From positions 1-6,871 of the forward strand of contig QMNL01000087.1 in assembly GCA_003647755.1 (NCBI GenBank): 6,871 bases of DNA, in the 5' to 3' direction. Each line of letters starts with the position of its first letter. Within the stretch, counting starts at the first letter, position 1. Made by a program: the position numbers and the translations under genes. Below the pieces are notes generated by a model. That model saw nothing but the letters and a program-made list of their open reading frames with translations, ran no database searches and was not told where the DNA came from. Source of the DNA: Candidatus Coatesiibacteriota bacterium. GTDB taxonomy: Bacteria > B130-G9. Positions 1 to 6,590 of this stretch are shown here, piece after piece.

Positions 1-342
1 ATACACACAGGCGTTTACATCGCCCAGTTCACGACGATCGAGGACGATGTGTTTCTGGGCCCGGGCGTCATGATAGCGAACGACCTGCATCCCATCTGCA
101 CCGAGTGCATGCTGGGGCCAACCATCAAGGTGGGTGCGAGGATAGGGCTCAACGCCACCATACTCCCACATGTAGTGATAGGTGAGAACGCTCTTGTCGG
201 GGCAGGCGCGGTCGTCGTTCGGGATGTTGAGCCTGGCACGGTAGTTGCGGGCAGCCCAGCGAAGGTCTTGGGTATGGTTAAGGACCTGCGCTGCATCTAC
301 GGCTCAAAAGGCATGGCGTATCCAGAGCTGCAAAGTAGGTGA
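1..342 (+). CDS. Hexapeptide-repeat (left-handed beta-helix) acyltransferase, 3' part
   Basis: The 5' end lies outside the window; 113 codons are visible, reading in frame from base 1 to TGA at 340-342. The protein shows hexapeptide-repeat periodicity ([LIV]-G-x-x-x-x), for example IGLNATILPHVVIGENALVGAGAVV, spelled here in short pieces: IGLNAT, ILPHVV, IGENAL, VGAGAV. It then has the usual end of sugar O-/N-acetyltransferases, VEPGTVVAGSPAKVLG. The stretch GPGVMIANDLHPIC resembles the loop with the catalytic histidine region in WbbJ/WlbB-type acetyltransferases that act on nucleotide sugars or glycans in the cytoplasm. The expected role is transfer of an acyl group from acyl-CoA to a sugar; the substrate cannot be told. 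The stop is 7 bp before the next gene, whose ribosome binding site overlaps this gene's end, so the two are likely translated in tandem. The family is clear; the exact subfamily is inferred. Confidence 0.88.
   Translation: MHTGVYIAQFTTIEDDVFLGPGVMIANDLHPICTECMLGPTIKVGARIGLNATILPHVVIGENALVGAGAVVVRDVEPGTVVAGSPAKVLGMVKDLRCIYGSKGMAYPELQSR
337..342 (+). promoter_or_regulatory. Ribosome binding site fixing the radical SAM start
   Basis: AGGTGA sits 7 nt before the GTG at 350 and overlaps the stop codon of the upstream acyltransferase. It supports GTG 350 over in-frame candidates further upstream, which would run back through the acyltransferase gene in another frame and add residues unlike any cobalamin-binding domain. 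Confidence 0.7.
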
Positions 343-349
343 ATCGCAA

Positions 350-1750
350 GTGACCCGTCGCAAAGTCCTCCTGCTAAACCCTCCCGGCGACAAGCTCTAC
401 GCCAGAGATAAGTACTGCACATCCGTCAGCAAGACGAGTTACTACTGGCCGCAGGTCGATCTGCTGGTCCAGAGCGGCTACCTTAAGGACCACCACGACC
501 TTTTCGTGCTCGATGCGATAGCGGAGAGGCTGTCGTTCGAGAGCAGCTTCTCGCGCATCAGCAAGATGGGTGCAGACACGGTGATTTTCCTGACCTGTTC
601 TGCATCCTGGAACAAGGATTTTGCGTTCGTCAAGCGGCTGAAAGACGAGCTCGGGATGCAGACGATCGCAAACGGTGGGTTCCTGCTCTTCAAGGGCAAA
701 AGCGCTATGGAGCAGTTCCCACAGATCGACGCGGTGATGCTCGATTTCACCGAGCCGGACATCCTTAGGTATCTTCAAGGGGATACTGAGAACCTGAGGA
801 ACTTCATCTATCGCAGGGATGGTGAGATAGTAGCCTGCGGGCGCACGCACCCCAAGCGGTTCTCGTATCCGGTCCCGAGGCACGACCTCTTCCCGCTCAA
901 GCGGTACATGTTCCCGCTGTCGAAGCGCCGTGTCTATACAGTGGCCCTTACGAGCATGGGCTGCCCGTTCCACTGCACGTTTTGTATCCCCGGGACGCTT
1001 GGCTTCAAGCTGCGGGACGTTGACAATGTTATTGAGGAGCTGACTTATATCAGGTCTCTCGGTGTCAAGGAAGTGCTGTTCCAGGATTCCAGCTTCGGGG
1101 CAGACCGGCACCACCTGAAGGAGCTCTGTCAGAAAATGATCGAGGCGCGCCTCGACATCGTTTGGATGTGTCAGTCGCGGGTCGATATTATCGACGAGGA
1201 GCGCATCTCGTTGATGAAGGAGGCGGGATGCCACAGCATCCAGTTCGGGGTCGAGAGCGGAGACGAGCACATTCTTCAGACGATGTCGAAGGGCATCACG
1301 CTTGACCAGACTAGGCGAGCGTTTTCGCTATGTCGGAAGCATAAGATAGCGACCAACGGGTTCTTCATAATAGGAATGCCGGGCGAGACCGAGGAGACAG
1401 TGCTCAAAACCATTGCCTTCGCCAAGGAACTTAAACCTGATGTCGCGGCGTTTTCTCTCCCAATGCCTCATCCGGGCACGAAGCTGGGCGAGGCTATTCG
1501 CAGCGACGGGACGGTCTTGACTGAGTGGGACTTGTTTGATGATGTGAGCCATCCTAATCTTCCGAGTGGGGACCTATCGGTTGAGAAGATATGGGAGCTT
1601 CGCAACCGTGCGTATAGGGAGTTTTATTTTCGGCTGGGCTACATACTTATGCGGATTTCGAGAATAACGACCTTTAAGGAGCTTATGATGCATATCAGGG
1701 CGTTCTTATCCATTTTCAGGCGCATCGTCCTTCGCGATTACGAGAAATAG
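350..1750 (+). CDS. Radical SAM protein with N-terminal cobalamin-binding-type domain
   Basis: The 466-residue product starts at GTG 350 (MTRRKVLLLNPPG), set by the AGGTGA site. Residues about 4-140 form a Rossmann-like B12-binding-type domain: the KVLLLNPPG strand-loop, LDAIAE at 54-59, and GADTVIFLTCS around 74-84. The core is a radical SAM barrel with the CxxxCxxC cluster motif at C205, C209 and C212 (GCPFHCTFC), which would bind a [4Fe-4S] cluster and S-adenosylmethionine. Other radical SAM landmarks are FQDSSF at 244-249, FGVESGDEHIL at 299-309 and GFFIIGMPGET at 337-347. The C-terminal 60 residues are basic and aromatic, possibly a membrane-proximal helix, and no signal peptide is seen. 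Family members carry out methylations, ring rearrangements and other radical chemistry on lipids, antibiotics, hopanoids or tetrapyrroles. The reaction here is unknown. The acyltransferase just upstream suggests an envelope lipid or glycan substrate, which is inference. No DxHxxG cobalt-ligand motif is seen in the N-terminal domain. Confidence 0.92.
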   Translation: MTRRKVLLLNPPGDKLYARDKYCTSVSKTSYYWPQVDLLVQSGYLKDHHDLFVLDAIAERLSFESSFSRISKMGADTVIFLTCSASWNKDFAFVKRLKDELGMQTIANGGFLLFKGKSAMEQFPQIDAVMLDFTEPDILRYLQGDTENLRNFIYRRDGEIVACGRTHPKRFSYPVPRHDLFPLKRYMFPLSKRRVYTVALTSMGCPFHCTFCIPGTLGFKLRDVDNVIEELTYIRSLGVKEVLFQDSSFGADRHHLKELCQKMIEARLDIVWMCQSRVDIIDEERISLMKEAGCHSIQFGVESGDEHILQTMSKGITLDQTRRAFSLCRKHKIATNGFFIIGMPGETEETVLKTIAFAKELKPDVAAFSLPMPHPGTKLGEAIRSDGTVLTEWDLFDDVSHPNLPSGDLSVEKIWELRNRAYREFYFRLGYILMRISRITTFKELMMHIRAFLSIFRRIVLRDYEK

Positions 1751-1760
1751 GGGAGCAGAG

Positions 1761-3137
1761 ATGACCACGAAAACCGTCGCACTGGTTGATGGTGAGCACT
1801 ACCTACCTGTAACGCGGGCGGCGCTTGCGCAGCTTGGCGAGGAGATGGGTTACGAGGTGGTTGCGGCCGTCTTCATTGGTGGGACGGAGAAGATCGGCCA
1901 GCCCGAGGACCTCAGGCAGCTCGATGTTCCCGTGATACTGCCAGAGTCGCCGATCCTTGGGATTCGTCGTGCGATAGAGGAGTTTGGGCCGGACGTGGTG
2001 TTTGATCTCTCTGACGAGCCGGTTGTTGGGTATCGTGAGCGCATGGTAATGGCGTGTGAGGTCCTCAGTAGTGATGTCGTTTACAGGGGCCCGGACTTCG
2101 AGTTCACACCGCCCAGGTTCCCGAGGCTCTGCCGCAAGCCCTCGATTGCAGTCATCGGGACGGGCAAGCGGATTGGCAAGACCGCCGTGGCGGCGTTCAT
2201 GGCGCGTGTCTTGAGCGGGGAGGAGACGGAGGACGAGAGGACTTGGCTGCCCTGCATCGTAACTATGGGCCGGGGTGGGCCGGCCGAGCCCGAGGTCATA
2301 AGGGGGGACGAGCTCGAGATAACGCCCAGCTACCTCATCGACATGAGCGCAAAGGGCGTTCACGCCTCGTCGGACCATTTTGAGGACGCTGTCATGTCCC
2401 GCATACCGACAATCGGGTGCAGGCGTTGCGGAGGCGGGTTCTCGGGCAAGGTCTTCTCGTCCACCGTGCCGCAGGGGGTCATGATTGCAAACGACCTGCC
2501 TGTCAACCTCGTCATATTCGAGGGCAGCGGAGCGTCGTTCCCAGACGTCGCAACGGAGGAGACAGTCGTCGTTGTCGGCGCAAATCAGCCGCTGGACTAC
2601 ATAGCCGGATACATGGGGCCGTATAGAATCCGCCGCGCAAGCCTCGCGGTCATAACGCTCTGTGAGGCGCCATCGGCCGATCTCAGGAAGGTCGAGAAGC
2701 TCGACAGGGCGATCAGGGAGATCAATCCCACGATCGAGGTTGCCTGGACTGTCTTTCGACCGAAGCCGCTGATAGACGTGGCTCAGAAGAGGGCCATCGT
2801 TGCCACGACCGCGCCTGAGGCATCCCAGAACATCATAACCAAGCATCTGTCCGCAGCTTACGGGTGCGATGTGCTCTTCACCAGCCACAGCCTCTCCAAC
2901 AGGACTCGGCTGAAAGTGGAGCTCACTCACGCAGTGTCCAAGTTCCCCGAAGCGGATATCATGATTACAGAACTTAAGGCCGCATCGATCGATATCGCCG
3001 CAAAAATAGCGATCGACAACGGTCTTGAGGTCGTCTTCATGGACAACGTCCCTGAGGTCGTCGGAGGTGACGGGGAGCTGGACACTCTGATGCTCGAAGT
3101 AGCCAGCAGGGCACAGAACAGCTTTACACGCCGATGA
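1761..3137 (+). CDS. cpgS: Cyclic 2,3-diphosphoglycerate synthetase family protein
   Basis: The 458-residue product starts at ATG 1761, five bases after GGGAG (1751-1755). It matches the cDPG synthetase family of Methanothermus fervidus in length (about 460) and signatures: VALVDGEHYLPVT at 6-18, FIGGTEK at 38-44, FDLSDEPVVG at 81-90, the P-loop GTGKRIGKT at 133-141, MGRGGPAEPEV at 169-179, GCRRCGGGFSG at 219-229 and VIFEGSGASFP at 251-261. The characterised enzyme uses ATP to close the intramolecular phosphoanhydride of 2,3-diphosphoglycerate, giving cDPG, a compatible solute and phosphate/energy store in thermophilic methanogens. No signal peptide or membrane segment is visible, so it is expected in the cytosol. 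The nucleotide-binding residues K140 and T141 are intact and there is no truncation. The partner enzyme 2-phosphoglycerate kinase is not in this window. The gene lies 10 bp after the radical SAM gene and overlaps the LolA gene by ATGA. Bacterial homologues exist, but their product is largely unproven, so family membership is firm and the in vivo reaction is inferred. Confidence 0.88.
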   Translation: MTTKTVALVDGEHYLPVTRAALAQLGEEMGYEVVAAVFIGGTEKIGQPEDLRQLDVPVILPESPILGIRRAIEEFGPDVVFDLSDEPVVGYRERMVMACEVLSSDVVYRGPDFEFTPPRFPRLCRKPSIAVIGTGKRIGKTAVAAFMARVLSGEETEDERTWLPCIVTMGRGGPAEPEVIRGDELEITPSYLIDMSAKGVHASSDHFEDAVMSRIPTIGCRRCGGGFSGKVFSSTVPQGVMIANDLPVNLVIFEGSGASFPDVATEETVVVVGANQPLDYIAGYMGPYRIRRASLAVITLCEAPSADLRKVEKLDRAIREINPTIEVAWTVFRPKPLIDVAQKRAIVATTAPEASQNIITKHLSAAYGCDVLFTSHSLSNRTRLKVELTHAVSKFPEADIMITELKAASIDIAAKIAIDNGLEVVFMDNVPEVVGGDGELDTLMLEVASRAQNSFTRR

Positions 3138-3901
3138 GCATATCCGGTCGGAACATGTTGCGGGCGCTTGCGCCAACGATTGCGGGCCTAATGCTTGCTG
3201 TCTGGGGCATTACAGCACCCCTTGCGGTTGGTGTGAGACAGGATGCGACTCCCAAGAAAATTTCTGTGAAAGCCCGGGACCGGCACGACGCCGCAATCAA
3301 GCTCTTGGAACAGACCCGCGCCAAAATCAAGCGGTTGCGGTCGGTGCAGGCGGAGTTCGTGCAGAAAAAGCACCTCGCGATGCTGACCGAACCTGTTATC
3401 TCGAAGGGCACGTTTCTATACAAGCCAGACCGCAAGTTCGCCTGGCACTATCTACCCCCCGATGAGAGTTACACCATCTCTGACGGGAAGAAAATATGGC
3501 TCTATTTCCCTGCTCTCAAACAGGCCGAGGTCTATGACATGGAGAAGTTCAAGAGCCAAAGCCGTGTCTTCGAGAAACTCTGCTTGGGTTTCGAGCGGCC
3601 GTTGTCCGACCTCGGCGACGCGTTCTCGATCGAGCTGATTGGGCAGACGGCAAGCGACTTCGAGGTCGAACTGAGGCCGAAGGACGAGTCCATGTCGAGG
3701 CTGATCGCACGGTTGCAGATCGTCATCAGCAAAGAGACAGGCTTGCCTACTCGCCTGCAGTCCGTCGAGAAGAACGGCGATACGACGTCCATCAAGTTCA
3801 CGAGCGTTAGGCTTAATCGCGAACTGGCCGATTCCGTGTTTACTTTTGTGCCTCCGAAAGGAGTGAAGGTGCGAAAACAGCAACGCTCGCTGTCGTATTG
3901 A
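3134..3901 (+). CDS. lolA: LolA-like outer-membrane lipoprotein carrier protein
   Basis: The 255-residue product has its ATG in the ATGA overlap with the upstream stop, indicating translational coupling. ATG 3155 is an alternative start that shortens the N-region; neither has a clear Shine-Dalgarno site. R6, R10 and the hydrophobic stretch at about 11-32 form a signal peptide or N-terminal anchor, placing the protein in the periplasm. The mature part follows the LolA pattern (COG2834): VQAEFVQKKHL at 71-81, SKGTFLYKPDRKFAWHYLPP at 90-109, ISDGKKIWLYFP at 115-126, GLPTRLQSVEKNG at 203-215 and the C-terminal LADSVFTFVPPKGVKV at 231-246. LolA shuttles lipoproteins released by LolCDE to the outer membrane. 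At 255 residues it is longer than the roughly 200 typical of proteobacterial LolA, with an extra basic segment at about 34-60 before the fold and a short basic tail (KVRKQQR). A LolA-like paralogue devoted to one pathway, as found in some envelope clusters, is an alternative. Confidence 0.85.
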   Translation: MSISGRNMLRALAPTIAGLMLAVWGITAPLAVGVRQDATPKKISVKARDRHDAAIKLLEQTRAKIKRLRSVQAEFVQKKHLAMLTEPVISKGTFLYKPDRKFAWHYLPPDESYTISDGKKIWLYFPALKQAEVYDMEKFKSQSRVFEKLCLGFERPLSDLGDAFSIELIGQTASDFEVELRPKDESMSRLIARLQIVISKETGLPTRLQSVEKNGDTTSIKFTSVRLNRELADSVFTFVPPKGVKVRKQQRSLSY

Positions 3902-4107
3902 GAAGCCCCGCCGACAACCCGCACGGCCTGAATTTTTGGGCAGCTAACCTCGCCTCGAATGTCTAGCCGCAGAACAGCCGATGGGCTCGCCGTGTCAAGC
4001 CACCGCTCTCCAAAGTCAGCCAACGGGTGCAACTTACAGACCGATGCCTGTCGAAAACATAGCCTCTGCGCAGCGGCAGGTGCGTGTTCATCCCACCATC
4101 TGCCTTG
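3902..4107. other. Non-coding gap, left part; no gene seen
   Basis: About 206 bp lie between the LolA stop and the palindrome upstream of the BFN gene. No ORF here has family-like content. A 4-bp GCCG/CGGC stem (3910-3913 with 3924-3927) is followed by TTTTT at 3933-3937, too weak to call a terminator. An imperfect stem GGCAGGTG/CATCTGCC (4075-4082 with 4097-4104, one G-T pair, 14-nt loop) lies just before the palindrome; its meaning is unknown. Confidence 0.5.
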
Positions 4108-4126
4108 CCAGTAATCTGATTACTGG
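4108..4126. repeat. Perfect 19-bp palindrome, candidate operator
   Basis: CCAGTAATCTGATTACTGG reads as two perfect 9-base arms around a central T at 4117. It ends 14 bp upstream of the -35 box of the promoter for the nuclease-cyclase unit, so its centre is near -59 relative to the predicted transcription start. No T-run follows, which argues against a terminator. The size and symmetry suit a dimeric DNA-binding regulator, and the upstream position suits an activator more than a blocking repressor. The sequence does not match the CRP (TGTGA-N6-TCACA) or FNR half-sites. The regulator is unknown. Confidence 0.6.
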
Positions 4127-4140
4127 GGGTGATGTGAGAA

Positions 4141-4169
4141 TTGACAAATCCAGGACTTGGGACTATTTT
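4141..4169 (+). promoter_or_regulatory. Sigma-70-type promoter of the BFN-cyclase unit
   Basis: A consensus -35 TTGACA (4141-4146) and a -10 TATTTT (4164-4169, 4 of 6 consensus bases) are separated by exactly 17 bp. Transcription would start near 4176, giving a leader of about 38 nt before the ATG at 4214. It is the only good promoter seen ahead of this gene pair, after a 312-bp gap that separates it from the LolA operon. Confidence 0.7.
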
Positions 4170-4201
4170 TGGTTGAGGAGCCATTGGGTTCGGATATTAT
4201 T

Positions 4202-4208
4202 GGAGAGG
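4202..4208 (+). promoter_or_regulatory. Ribosome binding site fixing the BFN start
   Basis: GGAGAGG lies 5 nt before ATG 4214. This start is preferred over the in-frame TTG at 4157, which would sit upstream of the predicted -10 box and add 19 residues absent from the BFN fold. Confidence 0.75.
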
Positions 4209-4213
4209 TGAAG

Positions 4214-4699
4214 ATGGTGATCGAGTTTAAGCCGAGGAAAGTAGCGCTTGATCCGGTAACGCAAAGTCCTATCGTGCTGCTTGTCGATCTTCAGGACAAG
4301 AAGATGATTCCTATCTGGTTGGGACATGCCGAGGCCAACGCGATTTTCGTCGCAATGGAGCACATCCAGGCCCCTCGCCCGATGACCCATGACCTGATGA
4401 AGAATACGTTGGGCGAGCTGGGCGCAAAGCTTCTCAGGATCGAGATTAACGATTTGAGAGACCGCACCTACTATGCGACCATGTATTTGAAGCACAGAAA
4501 GACCGTCATCGGCATCGATTCGCGACCTAGCGATGCAATTGCGTTGGCCTTGAGATGCGCTGCGCCGATTTACGTGACGGAGGATGTGCTCGCAAAGACC
4601 ACCGTGGTTGACCTGACACAGGAGATCGAGGAAGGCGACAGATTGCTGGAGATACTCAAGAGCTTAGAGCCAGATGACTTCGGCAAGTACAAGATGTAG
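4214..4699 (+). CDS. Bifunctional nuclease (BFN/DUF151) domain protein
   Basis: The 161-residue product starts at ATG 4214, supported by GGAGAGG and by the promoter position. Nearly all of it is one BFN (DUF151) domain. The conserved pattern runs QSPIVLLVD, KKMIPIWLGHAEANAI, a helix with MTHDLMKNTLGELGAKL, then RTYYATMYL and the hallmark IDSRPSDAIALALRCAAPIYV, given here in part as SRPSDAIALALR, which lies at about 99-110. The acidic C-terminal tail (EIEEGDRLLEILKSLEPDDF) is also typical. Family members include a plant nuclease reported to cut DNA and RNA, and the crystallised Thermotoga maritima protein. The bacterial role is largely undefined. No signal peptide is seen, so it should be cytosolic. 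The next gene is in the same frame 18 bp on, so the two are expected to share a transcript. Confidence 0.9.
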   Translation: MVIEFKPRKVALDPVTQSPIVLLVDLQDKKMIPIWLGHAEANAIFVAMEHIQAPRPMTHDLMKNTLGELGAKLLRIEINDLRDRTYYATMYLKHRKTVIGIDSRPSDAIALALRCAAPIYVTEDVLAKTTVVDLTQEIEEGDRLLEILKSLEPDDFGKYKM

Positions 4700-4717
4700 T
4701 CATCAAGCGAGCGTCCA

Positions 4718-6460
4718 GTGTCGTTGCAAGCAGTTAGTCCCGAGCCTGGCAGTCCGCCTTCTGCTCAGCTCGTCATAATCTCGCCTGGCACTGCCAGAAC
4801 GAAGCTTCCTCTGGCAAACGGTTCCAACGTTATCGGACGTCGTGTTGCCAGCGACTCTAAGGATGTGGCTATTCGCCTTCCCGGTTTGAATGTCTCCCGT
4901 CGCCATGCTGAACTCAAGGTCGGCCCCAGTGGAAATTGTGAACTTGTGGACCTCGACAGCAAGAACGGCACCTATGTGAACGGGCTGCGAGTCAATACCT
5001 CGACGCTTGAATCGGGAGACGTGGTCTCAATCGGCAACTACAAGCTAATGTTCGTTGTCTCCAGCGGAGACTCGGCCGAGGCCAGTGGTTTGAAGGATCA
5101 GAGAGCAGCAGAGCCCGATCAGCCGACACATGCGATCGTAAAGCCCACTACCGTTGTTGAACTGGCTGACTACGCATCTTCGCTGGACATGGGCAAGACG
5201 GTCTTCCGGCCAGTCGAGGACGTCATGGCCCCGATCGTGGGCGAGACGCCGATCGATGCTGGAGAGAAGATCATCGAGGACTCTGCCCGGATATCGCAGA
5301 TAACTAGGAAAACACAGATGCTCTCCATACTGTATCAGGCCAGCAAGGCGCTGATATCCGCGACGTCGCTGAATGATCTGCTCGACAAGGTAATGGACTT
5401 GGTGTTTGAGAAGGTGAAAGCCGAGCGTGGGGTCATGATACTTGTGGATGGCAAGACGGGCGGATGGACGACCGAGAAGGTCAGATACACTAACGGCGTC
5501 AAGGCTGACGAAAAGATCGTGCTGAGCAAGAGCATCGCAAGTATGGCGCTAACGGAGAAGAAGTCCGTTCTAATCAACGACGCCCTGCTCGATCCTGGCC
5601 TAATGAAACAGGAGAGCGTCAAATTGCTCGGGATAAGGTCCGCTATGTGTGTTCCGCTCACCCATCTGGACAACGTGCTTGGGCTCATATACCTGGACAC
5701 ATCATCGGACTCAGAGCGCTTCACGCAGGACGACCTCGACATCATCACTGCGCTGGGTAACCACGCGGCGATAGCCATTAACCAGGCTCAACTCAATGAC
5801 AGGATAAGGCAGCAAGAAGCCTTCCGACGCAAAATGGAGAGATATCATTCTCCAGCCGTCATCGACAGAATACTGCAGGGCCCCGAGAACGCTCTCGACG
5901 TTCACGAAGCCGATGTAACTGTTCTGTTTGCGGATATCACCGATTTCACCGTTTTCTGCGAGAAACATAGTCCTGCGGTCGTCCGCAACATGCTAAACGA
6001 GTACTTCGGCGAGATGACGGAGGTGATATTCAAGCACGAGGGAACGCTTGATAAGTACATAGCTGACGAGATACTCGCCGTTTTCGGCGTGCCGTTCGCC
6101 CACGGAGATGACGCTGAGCGGGCACTTCTGACGGCCCTTGAAATGCAGGAGGCCCTCGAGCGGCTCAACAGCAGAAGGCCTCCGGAGATGCGATTCCGTG
6201 TCAAGATCGGGATAAACACCGGCCATGTGCTTGTAGGCGATATTGGCTGTATGAGGAGAATGGACTACACGGTCTTGGGAGACCCGGTCAACACGGCCAA
6301 GAGAATCCAGACATCAGCTCAGCCAAACCAGATACTAGTCGGTTCTTCCACCTATGAGCAGGTCTCGCGCGACAAGTTCAGGCTTCTCCCGAGGAAAGCC
6401 ATACAATTAAAAGGCAAGTCCGGGCCTATCCAGCTTTATGAGCTGCAGGGGTTCGCCTAG
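4718..6460 (+). CDS. FHA-GAF-class III adenylate cyclase
   Basis: The 580-residue soluble protein starts at GTG 4718; AGCGAG 6 nt upstream is only a weak ribosome site, so coupling to the BFN gene is likely. Domain 1 (about 18-115) is FHA, with VIGR at 38-41, SRRH at 60-63 and NGTYVNG at 83-89, the residues that bind phosphothreonine. A linker of about 85 residues follows. Domain 2 (about 217-357) is GAF (RGVMILVD, IRSAMCVPL, GLIYLD, ITALGNHAAIAI), a small-ligand or redox sensor. A short charged helix with the transducer-like ERYHSPAVIDRIL (374-386) leads into the cyclase domain (about 396-575). The catalytic set is complete: metal aspartates D406 (LFADITDF) and D450, adenine-specifying K446 and D516, and transition-state N525 and R529 (VNTAKR). 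The expected reaction is ATP to cAMP plus pyrophosphate by a homodimer, under FHA and GAF control. ATP specificity is read from K446/D516, not measured. A serine/threonine kinase partner is expected but not present here. Confidence 0.93.
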   Translation: MSLQAVSPEPGSPPSAQLVIISPGTARTKLPLANGSNVIGRRVASDSKDVAIRLPGLNVSRRHAELKVGPSGNCELVDLDSKNGTYVNGLRVNTSTLESGDVVSIGNYKLMFVVSSGDSAEASGLKDQRAAEPDQPTHAIVKPTTVVELADYASSLDMGKTVFRPVEDVMAPIVGETPIDAGEKIIEDSARISQITRKTQMLSILYQASKALISATSLNDLLDKVMDLVFEKVKAERGVMILVDGKTGGWTTEKVRYTNGVKADEKIVLSKSIASMALTEKKSVLINDALLDPGLMKQESVKLLGIRSAMCVPLTHLDNVLGLIYLDTSSDSERFTQDDLDIITALGNHAAIAINQAQLNDRIRQQEAFRRKMERYHSPAVIDRILQGPENALDVHEADVTVLFADITDFTVFCEKHSPAVVRNMLNEYFGEMTEVIFKHEGTLDKYIADEILAVFGVPFAHGDDAERALLTALEMQEALERLNSRRPPEMRFRVKIGINTGHVLVGDIGCMRRMDYTVLGDPVNTAKRIQTSAQPNQILVGSSTYEQVSRDKFRLLPRKAIQLKGKSGPIQLYELQGFA

Positions 6461-6590
6461 GCACCTGTCGCCACGAATGGCCCAACAAGATGCTGTGCTG
6501 GCTACATTGCCCAGCTATCGATCCACAGCACCAGTGCTATGGCTGGAGTGCCCATTGCTCCTGCGAGGCAATGCCGCCAACATCAAGCAA

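Noticed and set aside
66..94. Shared peptide GVMIANDL in the acyltransferase and in the cDPG synthetase (residues 239-246)
   Set aside because: The proteins are unrelated around it, so this is a short chance match, not a duplication.
245..349. N-terminal extension of the radical SAM protein from TTG 245
   Set aside because: The extra 35 residues overlap the acyltransferase in another frame, while GTG 350 has a well-placed AGGTGA.
374..1270. 298-codon open frame on the - strand opposite the radical SAM gene
   Set aside because: Antisense to the CxxxCxxC-bearing gene, no family-like content and no ribosome site considered convincing.
1803..3176. Long open frame (457 codons) on the - strand opposite the cDPG synthetase gene
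   Set aside because: It is an exact antisense shadow of a gene with clear family motifs; the translation is rich in R, H, D and C without any recognisable domain.
3910..3937. Possible terminator after the LolA gene
   Set aside because: The stem is only 4 bp (GCCG/CGGC) with a 10-nt loop, and the T-run starts 5 nt after it; too weak to call.
3981..4211. 76-codon open frame on the + strand in the gap before the BFN gene
   Set aside because: It runs through the palindrome, the promoter boxes and the BFN ribosome site, and its translation resembles no protein family.
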